From the NCBI GenBank assembly GCA_037074765.1, contig JBAMDO010000273.1, positions 1 to 56,888 of the forward strand: a DNA stretch of 56,888 bases. The letters run 5' to 3'. A program made the translations under genes and the position numbers. Position 1 is the stretch's first letter, and each line of letters starts with the position of its first letter. Of this stretch, positions 26,101 through 37,333 are shown one piece after another. This DNA is from Mansonella perstans (lineage: Eukaryota; Nematoda; Chromadorea; Rhabditida; Onchocercidae). The notes below the pieces were generated by a model, which ran no database searches, was not told the origin of the DNA, and saw only the letters and a program-made list of their open reading frames with translations.

Positions 26101-29100
26101 GATGAAAAATGGGTCCTGGATGAATTCAATAGCTGGTGGTTTAGATGAAGTGTAACTCTAAAAAATAAGAAAAAAAGGAACCGTTTGAAATTTAGTTAGT
26201 GGTTTCTTAAAGGAATTCAAATAAATTAAATGTTAATTCAGTTGTTATTCAATTTCTGCAATATCAATTAATTATTCAGTGTTAAAATAAATTAAATGTT
26301 GAGATAAATTGTCGTGTTGTTTATTTTATGTATTTTTAAACAAATTATATAATTGTTTGAATTTATCAAAATTACCTTTTGAATTCCAGCTTAAGTAATT
26401 AGACATTTAAGAAATAATAACGCATTTCTAATTGATTTTTATTTGCCGGCACAAGTGAAAGTTATCGATTAATTAAACATTATCAGCGATTGTTGTTAAT
26501 AATAAAAATTGTCAATGATTACTGTCAATAACAGTTATTGGACTAATTAAAGATTATCAATGAATGGTTACTGTTAATAATAGCTGTGGTAATAATTAGA
26601 TGAAAGTATATACGTACAAATTTCAAATCAATTAAATGATCGTTTTTTTTTTTAACTTATTTAATAGAAAATTGTCGATGATCAATAACTGGATAAAAAA
26701 ATGATCGGTAAATTTATATTAAATTAAATTTTGAAAAAAAGAGAAAAATTCCGTTTTATTTTTATCTGCACTAATTAACAAAAACTATACTTACTTCGTA
26801 AAGACGAATAACATCAGCTTGATTTAAGCATTTTTTGCAAAGCATTGTATAAATTATTCGTTTTACATTACTATCACAGTTATCTAACGCAAAATGAATA
26901 TCGCACGTGTCTTGATAGTTACGTTTATGCGCTTCATGACGTAATATTTGCGTTAAATATGTGCAAGCTGCTGCTATTTCCTTGCTTTCCTAAAATGAGC
27001 AAGATTTTAAGACCAAAAACTTAATTGTTTCAATTATGAAATTATTAAAGAAAAAAAGAGGGGAAAACAAAACACTTCAATACATATATTTATTTTTAAT
27101 GTAAAAACAAATTAAGTAATATTTTTGATATAATGTAACGTTAAATTTAGTAATTTATGTTTAATTATTAATTTAATTATTTATATATATTACATAAGTA
27201 TCAGTCTAATACGACGTTATCCAAAATCACGCATATGACGTTATCTACAATCAACACAATGTATTATTTGCAGAAAACCTTAGCTTCTCATTTAATTTTT
27301 ACATGAAACTTACGCTTTTGATAATTTCTTTTAAAAGGACTTGCGTGAACACATACGTATGCTCACTATGACAAACTAATCGAGTTAATTTCGCAAGTGC
27401 CTTCTCATATTCATCTGTCATTGGTCCTTTTTTTTGCTTCAGAAGAAACTGGTCAATTGCTCCAAGTACCATATGGCAATAAATTTCAAGCTACGAAAGT
27501 TAAGATAATCATCTAATCATCCTAATGCAATATTCAAATATGCTGTAATTTGTTAATTAGTTTAATTTTTTAAAATATTTTAAGACAAATTAAGAAGGCA
27601 TAGATCTTTTGCATTGTTGAAAATAAACAGACTAGTGATAAGTAAGTATCCAGTATATTTACATACCTGTTGAGAAGCTAACTGAACATTTGTAATTTCA
27701 TGTTGAAAACCAGCTTCTGACATCATTCGAACTACTTCCACCAAAAATTCCGATCGAGGATTTTGTTCAGTAAGTTTGTAAATTAATTGACGCCATTCGC
27801 TGCAAAAAGAAAAAGTTTGCTCTTTCGTTTGAGTTTTAAATTTAATGTTTTAGTTTGAGTTTTAAATAATTTTAATTTAAATCAAACATGAAATAAAAAT
27901 GTTCGAATCTATATATCTTTTAGAAAGGTTATAATTGAATTTACACCTGTAATAATAATAAACTTTTGATTAAATTTCCTCATATTACATAAATCTTATT
28001 AGATAATTTAGAATTTTCAGATAAACATTTGAAATGGAATTTATCAAAGTGTAATGTATCAAACCTATGCTTCAACAATTCCGGTAACCATTCATCTAAA
28101 TCATCAGCGGTCTCAAGATTTTTATCCACAGTTTCAGCCGTAAAACGTTTCTCAAGCAATTTGCTCAAAGTTTTTTTGAAACTTTCATGAACAATTCCCC
28201 GATCACCTTCCAAATCCGCTAACCAATCACCAAGTAATTCGCAGTACTGCAACATTTAGCTTACTGACCGCTGACTATCGAACAATGGGTCAGTTTGTTA
28301 TGTTTTTTCACTAATTCATTTCTAAATAACTCGGAAATGAATCAGTGAAATTAGTCAAAAGAAGTATTATTTTGCACGAAATGATACTTCGGTCATTCAT
28401 ATTGACATAATACCGGCAATCTCCTTGCTTTATTACTTTCCAAGTTCATTAATTCCACTAATTCATTTTTCAATTATTTACTTAGTATGATCAAAGGTTC
28501 AAAACAGCATGAATTCAACACATAACAATAAGCACACCTGAGCAGAACCACGATAGCTAGTAGTAAGAGAATTAATCACCGTTTCCGGTTTACCACCAAC
28601 GCTTAAAAATCCTTTAACTGCTGCAATTATATTTGGTTCCATTATCGAATCAGTTTCTATAATTTGAAAGAAATGAAGTGAATTAAATAGAATGAAACTT
28701 TATCAATTATACAAATGTAAAAGAAGGGCTAAAATTTCACTTTCACGCCAACGTCATTTTACGTCATTTTTTATATATAATACATAAAATGAAAGCTAAT
28801 TGTTATCAAAACAGATGTAGATATAAAATTTAAACAAAACTAAAAAAAGAAGTACCTTGAAGGGTTTTCTGATATTTTTCCAACAATTCTTTCTTGTGTA
28901 GACCAGAACTTGAACTACATGAAGGCATATCACTGTCATCAATATCTTTATCACTGCTAGGAATGGTTGTAAAAAAAATATCATCACTACTACTCTGCTT
29001 CTTCCCATCTCCTGCTACCACAATATTTTTTGCAAAAAAATGAAATGATATTCTAACCCAAAGAATAATATTTCAAAAGCATTACCTAAACAGCGATAGG

Positions 29101-30010
29101 GTAATATTTCAGAAAGATTACTCAAAGAGTGATATTCCAGAACAGTTACCCGAACATTTATAATATTCTAGAAGTATTATCAAAAAAGTAAAGAGAAATT
29201 TCGCTAATTTTTTCTTTTGTGTAAAACAAAGGGTAATATTCCAGAAAGTTTCGAATATCCGATATATCCGAAGTTGAATGTTGCAACAATCAAACTCTGA
29301 TGAGTAAATATAATAGATACTACTGGGAGTAGTATATATTATAGAGTATTTTTTCATTCTTTGCAAATTAATTATGTATGTTCTTAATGTTAACATAATT
29401 ACAAATTATTTCATTTAATTTGTAAATTTTCATATAAATAATTTAATAAATAGAGATTCACGGTATGATTGCGAAAAAAAAAGGCAATTTATAATAGAAA
29501 CTAGAAATTCTAGTTACACAAAATCAGTTTTTATACTAGGATATTACTTCAATAAGATAGAGATTCATGGTAGGTATATCAATATCAATAAAGAGATGTT
29601 CATGCTAGGATTACAAAAAAAAAAAAAAAAAAAGAAAAAAAACAATTTATGATAGAGAAAATTTGGAAATTACAGTTATTCAAGTTAGGATATTATTTCA
29701 ATAAGATACAAATTTACGGTAGGATACATGAAAGATGGATATTTACGGTACGATATATTAAAAAGATAGAGATCATGATATGATTTATCAATATGATAAA
29801 AATTTAATGTGGGATGTTATTAATAAGATAGAGAATGATGACAGGATCGCTAAAATAATTTGTGACGGAAGGAATTAGAGTTTCCAGTTATTAACGATAG
29901 CATAATTTTTTTTAGAATATACCGGGAATCTTGGAAGAAGACGTTTGATCTTGAGTACTAATTGTCGTCATTGACATTTCCTTATCATCATTACTCTCAT
30001 CCACTTCCAT
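23176..30010 (-). CDS. NELFCD: Negative elongation factor C/D (NELF-C/D, TH1), 13 exons
   Basis: Subunit of NELF, which with DSIF holds RNA polymerase II in promoter-proximal pausing in the nucleus. Exons in gene order: 30010-29923, 29011-28856, 28656-28538, 28246-28065, 27799-27667, 27490-27314, 26989-26795, 26157-26059, 25672-25586, 25207-25111, 24615-24471, 23866-23675, 23413-23176. They total 1908 bases, 635 residues, with no frame conflict; human is about 590. Residues 1-80 are acidic and Ser-rich. After that the protein follows TH1 throughout: SIMEPNIIAAVKGFLSVGGK, EWRQLIYKLTEQNP, LVCHSEHTYVF, HRSKYIYLLVYASC, FVLLDEIATKHSGLH, DRFVHLLSTGFALPVV and RYFAIDVLDIIEPPYSEEFV (human RYFVTEVLDVIAPPYTSDFV). 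The weakest junction is the acceptor ATTAAG before 25207. The start ATG is 9 bases after an AG acceptor, so it is probably trans-spliced. It is convergent with MED12. Confidence 0.93.
29046..29250. repeat. Degenerate ~33-bp tandem repeat in NELF-C/D intron 1
   Basis: Five diverged copies of a motif like GGTAATATTTCAGAAAG followed by an ATTACTCAAAGAGTGA-like half (for example at 29100-29131 and 29232-29249). The period varies between about 30 and 36. It lies in the first intron of NELF-C/D and is non-coding on both strands. Confidence 0.65.
29445..29845. repeat. Degenerate ~29-bp tandem repeat in NELF-C/D intron 1
   Basis: Repeated variants of AAGATAGAGATTCATGGTAG (for example around 29450, 29556, 29703, 29760 and 29829), interrupted by two poly(A) stretches near 29477 and 29610. 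The copies are strongly diverged. It fills most of the 5' half of intron 1. Confidence 0.65.
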
Positions 30011-30019
30011 CCTCGAAAA

Positions 30020-30029
30020 CTGAAACAAC
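30020..30029 (-). promoter_or_regulatory. Splice acceptor just upstream of the NELF-C/D ATG
   Basis: On the gene strand GTTGTTTCAG ends at 30020, leaving a 9-base leader before the ATG at 30010. This spacing is typical of a spliced-leader trans-splice site. The same AG could instead serve as a cis acceptor for the candidate upstream exon at 31079-30996. Confidence 0.6.
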
Positions 30030-30968
30030 AAATTTATTCAAAACCATAACAAAATTTCAATCCTACTAATACCTACTCTTGATGACCCATTCTTACCTGT
30101 ACATATTTCTACAATTATTAAGCTAATTTATTCATATCATGCGGGGGAATAGATCAAAGGAGAAAATGATTTGAGCCATTGATTATTCAGTGATTTGGTT
30201 GATACTATAGAAGATTATTTTATGATTAGCTTCCTTTTCAATTGCATTACTCTCTAAATGTAGCAGAAAGTTATTACATAAATGATTGCTTCTATTTTCA
30301 CTAATCACAAATGATATCTCAAATTTATCATAAGATTAAAAAATTTATGCTATCGCAATGATGTATTTGAAATTTTAGATGCATTTGGATGCACCATATC
30401 ACTAATTGGAGTTTTTTTTTTTTTCAGTTGCTCAATATATTAATTCGGAATTTAAAAGTACAGCAGTCGAAAATTTCAATTCTACTGATATTACTATTCA
30501 TAAATTTAACTATCTCATTTCCTTTCCACTTCTGTACTTTTAGGACTGAGTATTTGGAAAGAGTTTTCAACTATATTACAATGATACTAAAATTAAAATC
30601 TCATAGGACAATGTTGGCAGCTTACTTCCGGATAACTAGATTTTCGCGTGTTTTTTTTTTGCAACAGTTATTTTATGCAAGCCACTTATTATTTAATATT
30701 TACACAAAATCTGAGTATTATTAAGAAAATAAAAATCAAATGCGCTTCTTATATAATAAGCCTTACTTTCAGGATTTTTGCCTTCAGAAATAACATTTGA
30801 GAATTTGTTTAACAATTACTATAATTAGCTGAGTAAAAAATGGACATCAACATGGCACTTATTATTAACATACACTGACATAACATTAAGAAGACAAGCA
30901 TTAAAATATTTTAAATAGATCGCAAAAACTTCTCTAGAATTGAAAGTAAGGCAAAAAAGATCTAACGA

Positions 30969-31160
30969 TCACTTCGAGATTATTCTATTTTTAACACATA
31001 GTGAGTTTGTAGGGGCTTGCTCCTCATCTACCGCGGGTCGATCCGGTATTGCACCTGCTTTCATGACCGGCTTATTCATCCTTCGAGATGAAGAACATAA
31101 TGTATTCTCTTCTCTAAATTCTCTGAAATTTAAACGCAGCACAATTCCCGCACAAATCTC
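30969..31160 (-). CDS. Candidate upstream coding exon, possibly NELF-C/D 5' exon
   Basis: On the minus strand a strong acceptor (TTGTTTCAG, exon start 31160) opens a 63-codon frame that ends at 30969-30971. The stretch is clearly less AT-rich than its surroundings and hydrophilic (RRMNKPVMKAGAIPDRPAVD). An in-frame ATG lies at 31079. A donor CTATGT|GTTAAA at 30996/30995 in phase 0 would splice in frame to the acceptor at 30020, giving NSLC-FSRMEVDE and 28 extra N-terminal residues for NELF-C/D. The plus strand is also open across most of this interval, so strand and membership are not certain. If it is not a NELF exon, it may be a small gene of its own. Confidence 0.35.
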   Translation of the reverse strand, partial: EICAGIVLRLNFREFREENTLCSSSRRMNKPVMKAGAIPDRPAVDEEQAPTNSLCVKNRIISK

Positions 31161-32549
31161 CTGAAACAATTCGATGTTTTCAAACAAAGAAAAAGGAAAA
31201 AAAAAAGCTCAGATTCCATCCTGAGCGTTCTTAAATAATTGGCGTATTCGAGGACCAGAAATTTGCATTAAAAAAAAGAGAACAATTTTAGAGAATTGAA
31301 AAATTTCCTTTAATAGGCAATAACATTGTATGATACTACCAAAGCTTACATCACTTATGCTAATCGACAAACATTTACTTTTCGGAGTAACAAACAAGCG
31401 TTTGGAGGTTACGTAATATATTTACTGAATTTAACGTAATATATTGGATTTAACGTTATACACTGAATTTAGCACATTTTATTTGATAGCATCTTGTAAA
31501 CTAATATTTTTTTTTTAATTTATATTTGTCAGCCATAATTACATAATAATATTTCAGTGTTTTCTTCGCATGTATGAATATGGTAATATATCAATGAAAT
31601 ATTTTTAGACTTATTCGAGTCAAGTGACGTGTATGACGTCAAAACGTGTTACATATAATTTTAAGCTATGGTTACAGTGGCTGTTAATGTATAATTAAAT
31701 TCAAATGAATATTTATTCGACATTCCTTGTAAATTTAGGGTTCAAACTTATCTGTGTACCTCATAATTTACAATCCAACCTAACAGTTGACAATAAAAAA
31801 AGAAATTGAAATTTTTATCTAACTATTTGACTATCAGCTACACTGCGTTTTCCCAACCCATGCAGAGTAACCGAGAAAAATTAATCGAATAAGCCTGTTA
31901 ATTAATTGATGATAATAACAGTAACATCATTTTTATTGCGATATTAACGAACGGTCGAAATTCAAAATTCAATTTAAATCATTGGATTTTCTGGTTGAAA
32001 TATATTTGTCAGTATTGTATAGAAGGTTAGCAGTCTGTTCTACGAGTAACTTTCGCGAAAACATTGAAAGGGAAATTTGAAACACGTTTGTTACATTCTA
32101 ACACCGTCATAATTCCACTCCAATTTTGAATAATTGTCCGGGAAATATCGATCTACTTGCATATTCAGATGTATTGCTAGATTTTTAAAATGGTTAAAAA
32201 ATCCAGATCTGAGACATCTTTTTAAAATGGTTTAAAATTCAGATCTCAGACATTTTTTTTATCTGGCTGGTCTATTTTAGCACAAGTTATCAAATGGTAT
32301 TTCTTTTTAGGTCTTTTTGACCTGAAAATCATTTCAGTAACTGAAATTTTAACAATACTATAATTCCGTTCAGTTATAATCGCACAATTTATAACATATA
32401 AATAGTAGCTAGGCAGATGAAAAAAACATAATCAGGTGATTGGCTTTTTTGTATTGGGTTACGTGTGCTACTTATGCGGTATCACGTTACTTATTATACA
32501 GTCAAATAGAACATCTATGTTTGACGATTTGACTATTCCGATTGTGCAG
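31161..32549. other. Divergent promoter region between NELF-C/D and an orphan gene
   Basis: About 1.4 kb of AT-rich DNA separating minus-strand NELF-C/D from the plus-strand gene at 32582. It contains a perfect CRE palindrome TGACGTCA (31634-31641), preceded 10 bases earlier (start to start) by the half-site GTGACGTG (31624-31631), and a TATAAATA at 32397-32404. I see no convincing exon in it. The promoter role is inferred from gene orientation and motifs. Confidence 0.45.
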
Positions 32550-32581
32550 TGAGAAGTGCTATGATTTTAGACTGAGCAATT

Positions 32582-33530
32582 ATGTCATCGGATCGTTTTA
32601 AGCGCAAAGAAATTAGAACTCTAAAACAACGATGGATAATGTATGGCTATAATTCTTGTGTTTTTCCTAAAAGATTTTAATATAATTTGGCGTAACTTTA
32701 TTAATGCAAATTAAGCGCTATTTCTTGAGCAATCTATTTTAATGTATTTCTATTTTTTTTTTTTTTTTTGAGCGAAATATTTTTTTTTTGGGTAAATTTA
32801 CAAGATGGTGTCTTTTTTGTATCAAATAACCAGTAAAATTCCATTACTTTTAAGACAATATTGCGATAATCGATAGTTAGTGATTAAGATCAAGATAATG
32901 CCGCGATAATAGAAATTTATTTTACTCCAGGAAACATAAAGATCGTGCGGATGATATACCAAATTGTCCATCAATTGAGAGTATTGTTAATATGCCAATC
33001 TCAAATGAAATTCCGTTGGTTTATTTCATATTATCATCAGTTTACTTTAGCATTTAAAAGTAAATCATACGTTCAGTAGTATATATCCATTACGTGAAAA
33101 ATCTCTGAACGTGAAATATGAATTAATTGATCAGTCATCACCACGAAACATTTTACTTGATTAATTCATCAATACTATTTTAGTATCGCATTTAATATTT
33201 CAGTGTAACTTAAATGTAACACATATGCAAGTATGTTGAAAATTTTATGAGGAAAATAATTTCGAAACTTTGATATGATTTTAAAGTTAAATAAAATATA
33301 AAGTAAAAATATAGGAAAGAAAATATTTTGAAGAGTAATCTGAACTACAGAAAAAATGGATGGATGTTTCGTTTTATGCAAAATTTCACATTTATCATTG
33401 CATTTTGTAGTATATTTTTATCAGGCCATCCGAAAAGTCCACAACCAATATCACGGTAGTTAATTCACCAGTATCAGATGCTAAATTAGCAGATGGTTCG
33501 ACGGGACAACAAACGATAAGCAGTAATTAA
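32582..33530 (+). CDS. Unrecognised 82-residue protein, three exons
   Basis: I do not recognise a family. Exons 32582-32640, 32931-33014 and 33425-33530 total 249 bases, giving 82 residues and a TAA stop. The N-terminus is basic (MSSDRFKRKEIRTLKQRW, KHKDRADD); the C-terminus is Ser/Thr-rich and ends DGSTGQQTISSN. There is no signal peptide, membrane segment or cysteine pattern. ATG is 11 bases after the acceptor GATTTTAG at 32570, which fits trans-splicing, and AATAAA lies 7 bases after the stop. The donor of exon 2 is the weak GTTGGT, chosen because it keeps the C-terminal frame; GTTTAT three bases later would put exon 3 out of frame. It is divergent from NELF-C/D. Expression and homologues are unknown. 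Confidence 0.6.
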
Positions 33531-33536
33531 TCTTTA

Positions 33537-33542
33537 AATAAA
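33537..33542 (+). terminator. Poly(A) signal of the 82-residue orphan gene
   Basis: AATAAA starting 7 bases after the TAA stop at 33528-33530. The very short 3' UTR supports the gene model. Confidence 0.6.
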
Positions 33543-34320
33543 CAAAATAGTGACATTTCTTCCGCTTTTGACCTTTTGTGACCTAATTATCACTATAATT
33601 TATAATTCTCTTGACAATTTTTATTGGATGACTTTTTTTGTCACTGTATAATTGATTGCTTGCGTCGGTAATATCACATGTCTTTTTAATTTATTAATTA
33701 AATTTTCATCAAGGGGATTATTGAGTGATTATTAAAGTTTTAATAAAATCATTCACTATTATTTTAAATTTCTCTTGTTTCCAAATAACCTTTCCAAAAA
33801 AGATATATTTGAAGATAGTTATTACAATATCTGAATATAATTACGGTATTCGCCATCTATATTTTTCTACTCCTCCAAACCGGATTGAATGTAAATTACT
33901 TAGATAACTATCATAAACTTCGGATCCGTAATAATACTGTTTCCTACTGTTTATCAATTTTGACACGTCGCAGTGGAAGTTTATAATTCATTTTCCATAA
34001 ATTATTTCAATCGAACGAGATGAAAAATTTGCTGGAGAAAATCTGATTTTATTACTATGTAATATTGCAGCACAGGTGCAAGGGTCCGAAAATGTCATCA
34101 TACTTTTACTTCCAAATTATTTTTAATTAAGTATTAATTGAGTTAATTTTGATTGAGTGAGTAAATTGAGTCAGTTATTCTTTGAGGCATAGGTCTACAT
34201 TATGCACGAGGAGATCAAAAAAAGCCTTTATGTTGTATGTTACACAACAGACCTGATGCACCTTTTTTGTCTAATTTAAAATTGAGCTATTTAAATTGAG
34301 CTGGAGATGAAAGCTCAGCA
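33543..34320. other. Intergenic DNA, no gene seen
   Basis: AT-rich spacer between two plus-strand orphan genes. It includes a short duplication of AAATTGAGCT near 34279-34300. No exon, RNA gene or clear regulatory element is visible. Confidence 0.55.
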
Positions 34321-34344
34321 AAATCAGACAGTCAGGACACGTAC

Positions 34345-37191
34345 ATGACATCAAAGCGTTTTTTGCGACATAACCGCCAACAGCAACAATCGCAAGAATC
34401 CGAAAAGAATGATATGCGACGAAATTTTACATCATACATTTCAAGGTCAGTTCTTGAAATGCACAAAACTAAATCAGTGCTTCAAAGTGATAAAAACTCG
34501 ATCGTAGGTGATTGTAGGAATCTTAAAGAATATTTTTCTATTCTTACTTCAAAAAATTCCCCAATTGATAATTAACTTTGAAAATTATGGCAAATCGCAG
34601 ACTCCGATTATCATGAAAAAGAATTTGTAATGAAAAATAGAATAAAGTTAATGTAATAAGTCTATTCTAGTAAAAATTTTTTTGAATTAATCTGATAATA
34701 ATCCAAAGAAGGAAGCAAAACTCATTTTTGTTTGCTGCTTACTCTTTTTTCATTGCACCGATTCTAATTATAGTAGCGAAAATGCTATCCAGGGTACACC
34801 ATCTGAAAGACGTGACGATGTCCCGATGTGCCCAGAAATCCAAAATATTTGTGAACTTGATGAAAGCGCTACAGAGTTTGTTTTTAATACTCACTAATTA
34901 TCAGAAATTTTATTGAAAAGTAGGCACCTATAATGTGGGAAATGCATATACTTTACCTGAAAAATTTCCAACTTCCATGATAATGCTTGGCATTTCCAAG
35001 ATACAGAAGAGAAATTCACGGACGAGAAATATTAAAAGACTTAATTAATGAATTGTTGATAAATGCGCAGTATTTACTTATGTACCATAATTAATTAACC
35101 GCATAAAATCAAAATTGATACTAATGCAGTATCTTAACTGTTTTTTGATTGCTAAATTTTTTAAAATTACTAATATGAAGCATTTTTCTAGTTCCAATTA
35201 TTGTCTATCTTCTAGATAGCAAATCGCTTGAATGCTTAATGCTTATTAGGTATTTTAGTCGTTTTACGATGTCGTCTAGTTGTCTGAATTTGCGAAAAAT
35301 ACAACTTTTTACTTTTGAAGTTTCTGACAAATTAAAAGATGAATATTCAGAACTAGCTTTATTATGATTTTAATGTTTTTCTTACAGCGATGATATGTCT
35401 GTTCATCGATTCTCCAATGCGCTTTATCAGTTAGGTGATGATGTCATTCTACTTTTAACCAAATTTACGCATTTCCTGAAGGGACATCCGGTAAACATTT
35501 ATTTTCATTTGACAATTGCGTTCACTTCACTTCATCTTATTTCAGGTGCATGAGATAATATATTAAGAGTCAAAAATACTCTTATCATTTATCATAAACA
35601 GTTATCATTTGTTTTCAAATACTCTATTGTTTTTCAATAATACACAATAGAATGTTTCTATAATCTTAAATATAAATAACAAATTAGCGATAAATGAAAG
35701 ATACTAAAATAATTTGAAATTTTAGTGTGTCATTTTTAATTCAGAATTGAAATTTCTCATCGAAATCTCTTTTTTATCTAATTTTAATGTAGGGTTTTGC
35801 TATTTAATTCCTTCTTTGCTATGCATATTCATTTTTTACTTTCTCAACTTTTTTCAAGTTCAAGTAAATACATTTATCCAAGCTAAAAGTAAGATTATGT
35901 GATTAAACTTTTATTCAAATTGAAGCAAAACTGTTGTCAATTATACCTTTATCTGAATTAGATAAGATTATCAGACAATTGTCTTTATGCTTACTGATCC
36001 TAATCCGATAATTATCCTATTTGTGAAGTGTTTTTATAGTAATTGGAGGTTTGCAATAATTTTTGTAAGATCTAGTTTTTTCCTAATTTCAAGCTCCTTT
36101 TTTTGAATTTGATAAAAAATATCATTATCATGCGATTGTGCTATATTATTTTAAGCAGAAAAACTAAAAAGTAAGTAGTAGTATGATAAACAATTTTTAG
36201 TTATTCGAATGCTTGTTTTGATTAAATTTAAATAATCAAAGTTGCTAATAACTTTGATAGCAGTGTAAACAAATGGATAACATTACGTATATGTTACTTT
36301 AAGTCAGGTTGAACCAGATTATTACCTTATAAAAGAGTAATTTCAAGCAAACTATTTAGGTTTCAGTTTCGTTTTTGTTATATCACAATTAATCATTATT
36401 GAACCTTTAATTTTTACATTAATCCGATATTAATGACTATCTTTATGCTTCCTGATCCTAATACGACAATTTTAGCGTCCTGCAACAATAACAGGTTTTA
36501 TTGTTGCCAGTTATTTGATCATCAGTTATTTGGAACTGTCCATTGCTGTGCTTGTTGAATTAATTGCCCAAGCTATTTGGCCAATATCACATGCTATCCT
36601 TATCTTCATTGAACGTTTTTCCATAAATTTTGGCTCATTTTTGCGTTCTTCCGATGATATTATGAAAGTTAGTAGTTAACCAAAATATTTATCTAAAAAT
36701 TAATATCGAGTCTTAGGCTAATAGCAATAATGTGCAACAAATGTATAAAGCAATTTAAGGCTTAATTAGACATTTAACAGTTTATTTATGCAGTACTATT
36801 GGAATGCATAATTTTCAGCTTAGCAAACACTTTTGTAAATTATCGTTCTTAAAAATGATAATCAATGTTGCAGTAAACATACTACTAAATATCAGACATT
36901 ACAATGAATACTGATAAAGATACTGATAATGATATAATACTGCTAACGATAGTGATGCTGACAATGATGTAATTAGAATATAAAATAAAAAGCGGGTTCA
37001 TTTGGTGACATTTCATTATACATTTTGTGCGTGATAATGTTGTTAATGATATGAAGTGATATGAGGGGGAATATGTTTTGCAGGGTGCATACTGCGATGT
37101 AGCGGAGATTTGGTGTAAACATTTTGAGATGATGTGTGCCGATCGGTGTTCATTTTTCAGTATGGCAGTGGAACGATTAAGAACAAATTAA
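34345..37191 (+). CDS. Unrecognised 167-residue protein with membrane helices, four exons
   Basis: No family recognised. Exons 34345-34445, 35388-35490, 36476-36667 and 37084-37191 total 504 bases, 167 residues, all GT-AG and in phase. Residues 1-33 are basic and Gln-rich (FLRHNRQQQQSQESEKND). Residues 34-68 are a possibly amphipathic stretch (ALYQLGDDVILLLTKFTHFL). Residues 72-113 are strongly hydrophobic and long enough for two membrane helices (GFIVASYLIISYLELSIAVL, then IWPISHAILIFIERF). The tail is cysteine-bearing (CDVAEIWCKHFEMMCADRC). The ATG is 14 bases after AG at 34331, and AATAAA follows at 37328. It is probably an integral membrane protein of an internal compartment or the cell surface, since no cleavable signal peptide is seen. 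It may be specific to this nematode group. Confidence 0.65.
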
Positions 37192-37327
37192 AAAATTGAA
37201 TTTTAAGCAAAAATACGAATGTCACATGAGCAAAAAGAATAATTTGTTCATCGTTTAACTGATAACTTTTATAACATTGTAAAAAAAACGAAAAAATCAG
37301 CGCATTACTGTCAATGATTCGTTTTCT

Positions 37328-37333
37328 AATAAA
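37328..37333 (+). terminator. Poly(A) signal of the 167-residue membrane protein gene
   Basis: AATAAA 137 bases after the stop codon, the first canonical signal downstream on this strand. Confidence 0.45.

Noticed and set aside
31209..31397. Minus-strand frame with LFVTPKSKCLSISISD
   Set aside because: It has a good donor after it (GTAAGC), but no ATG and no acceptor after the upstream stop.
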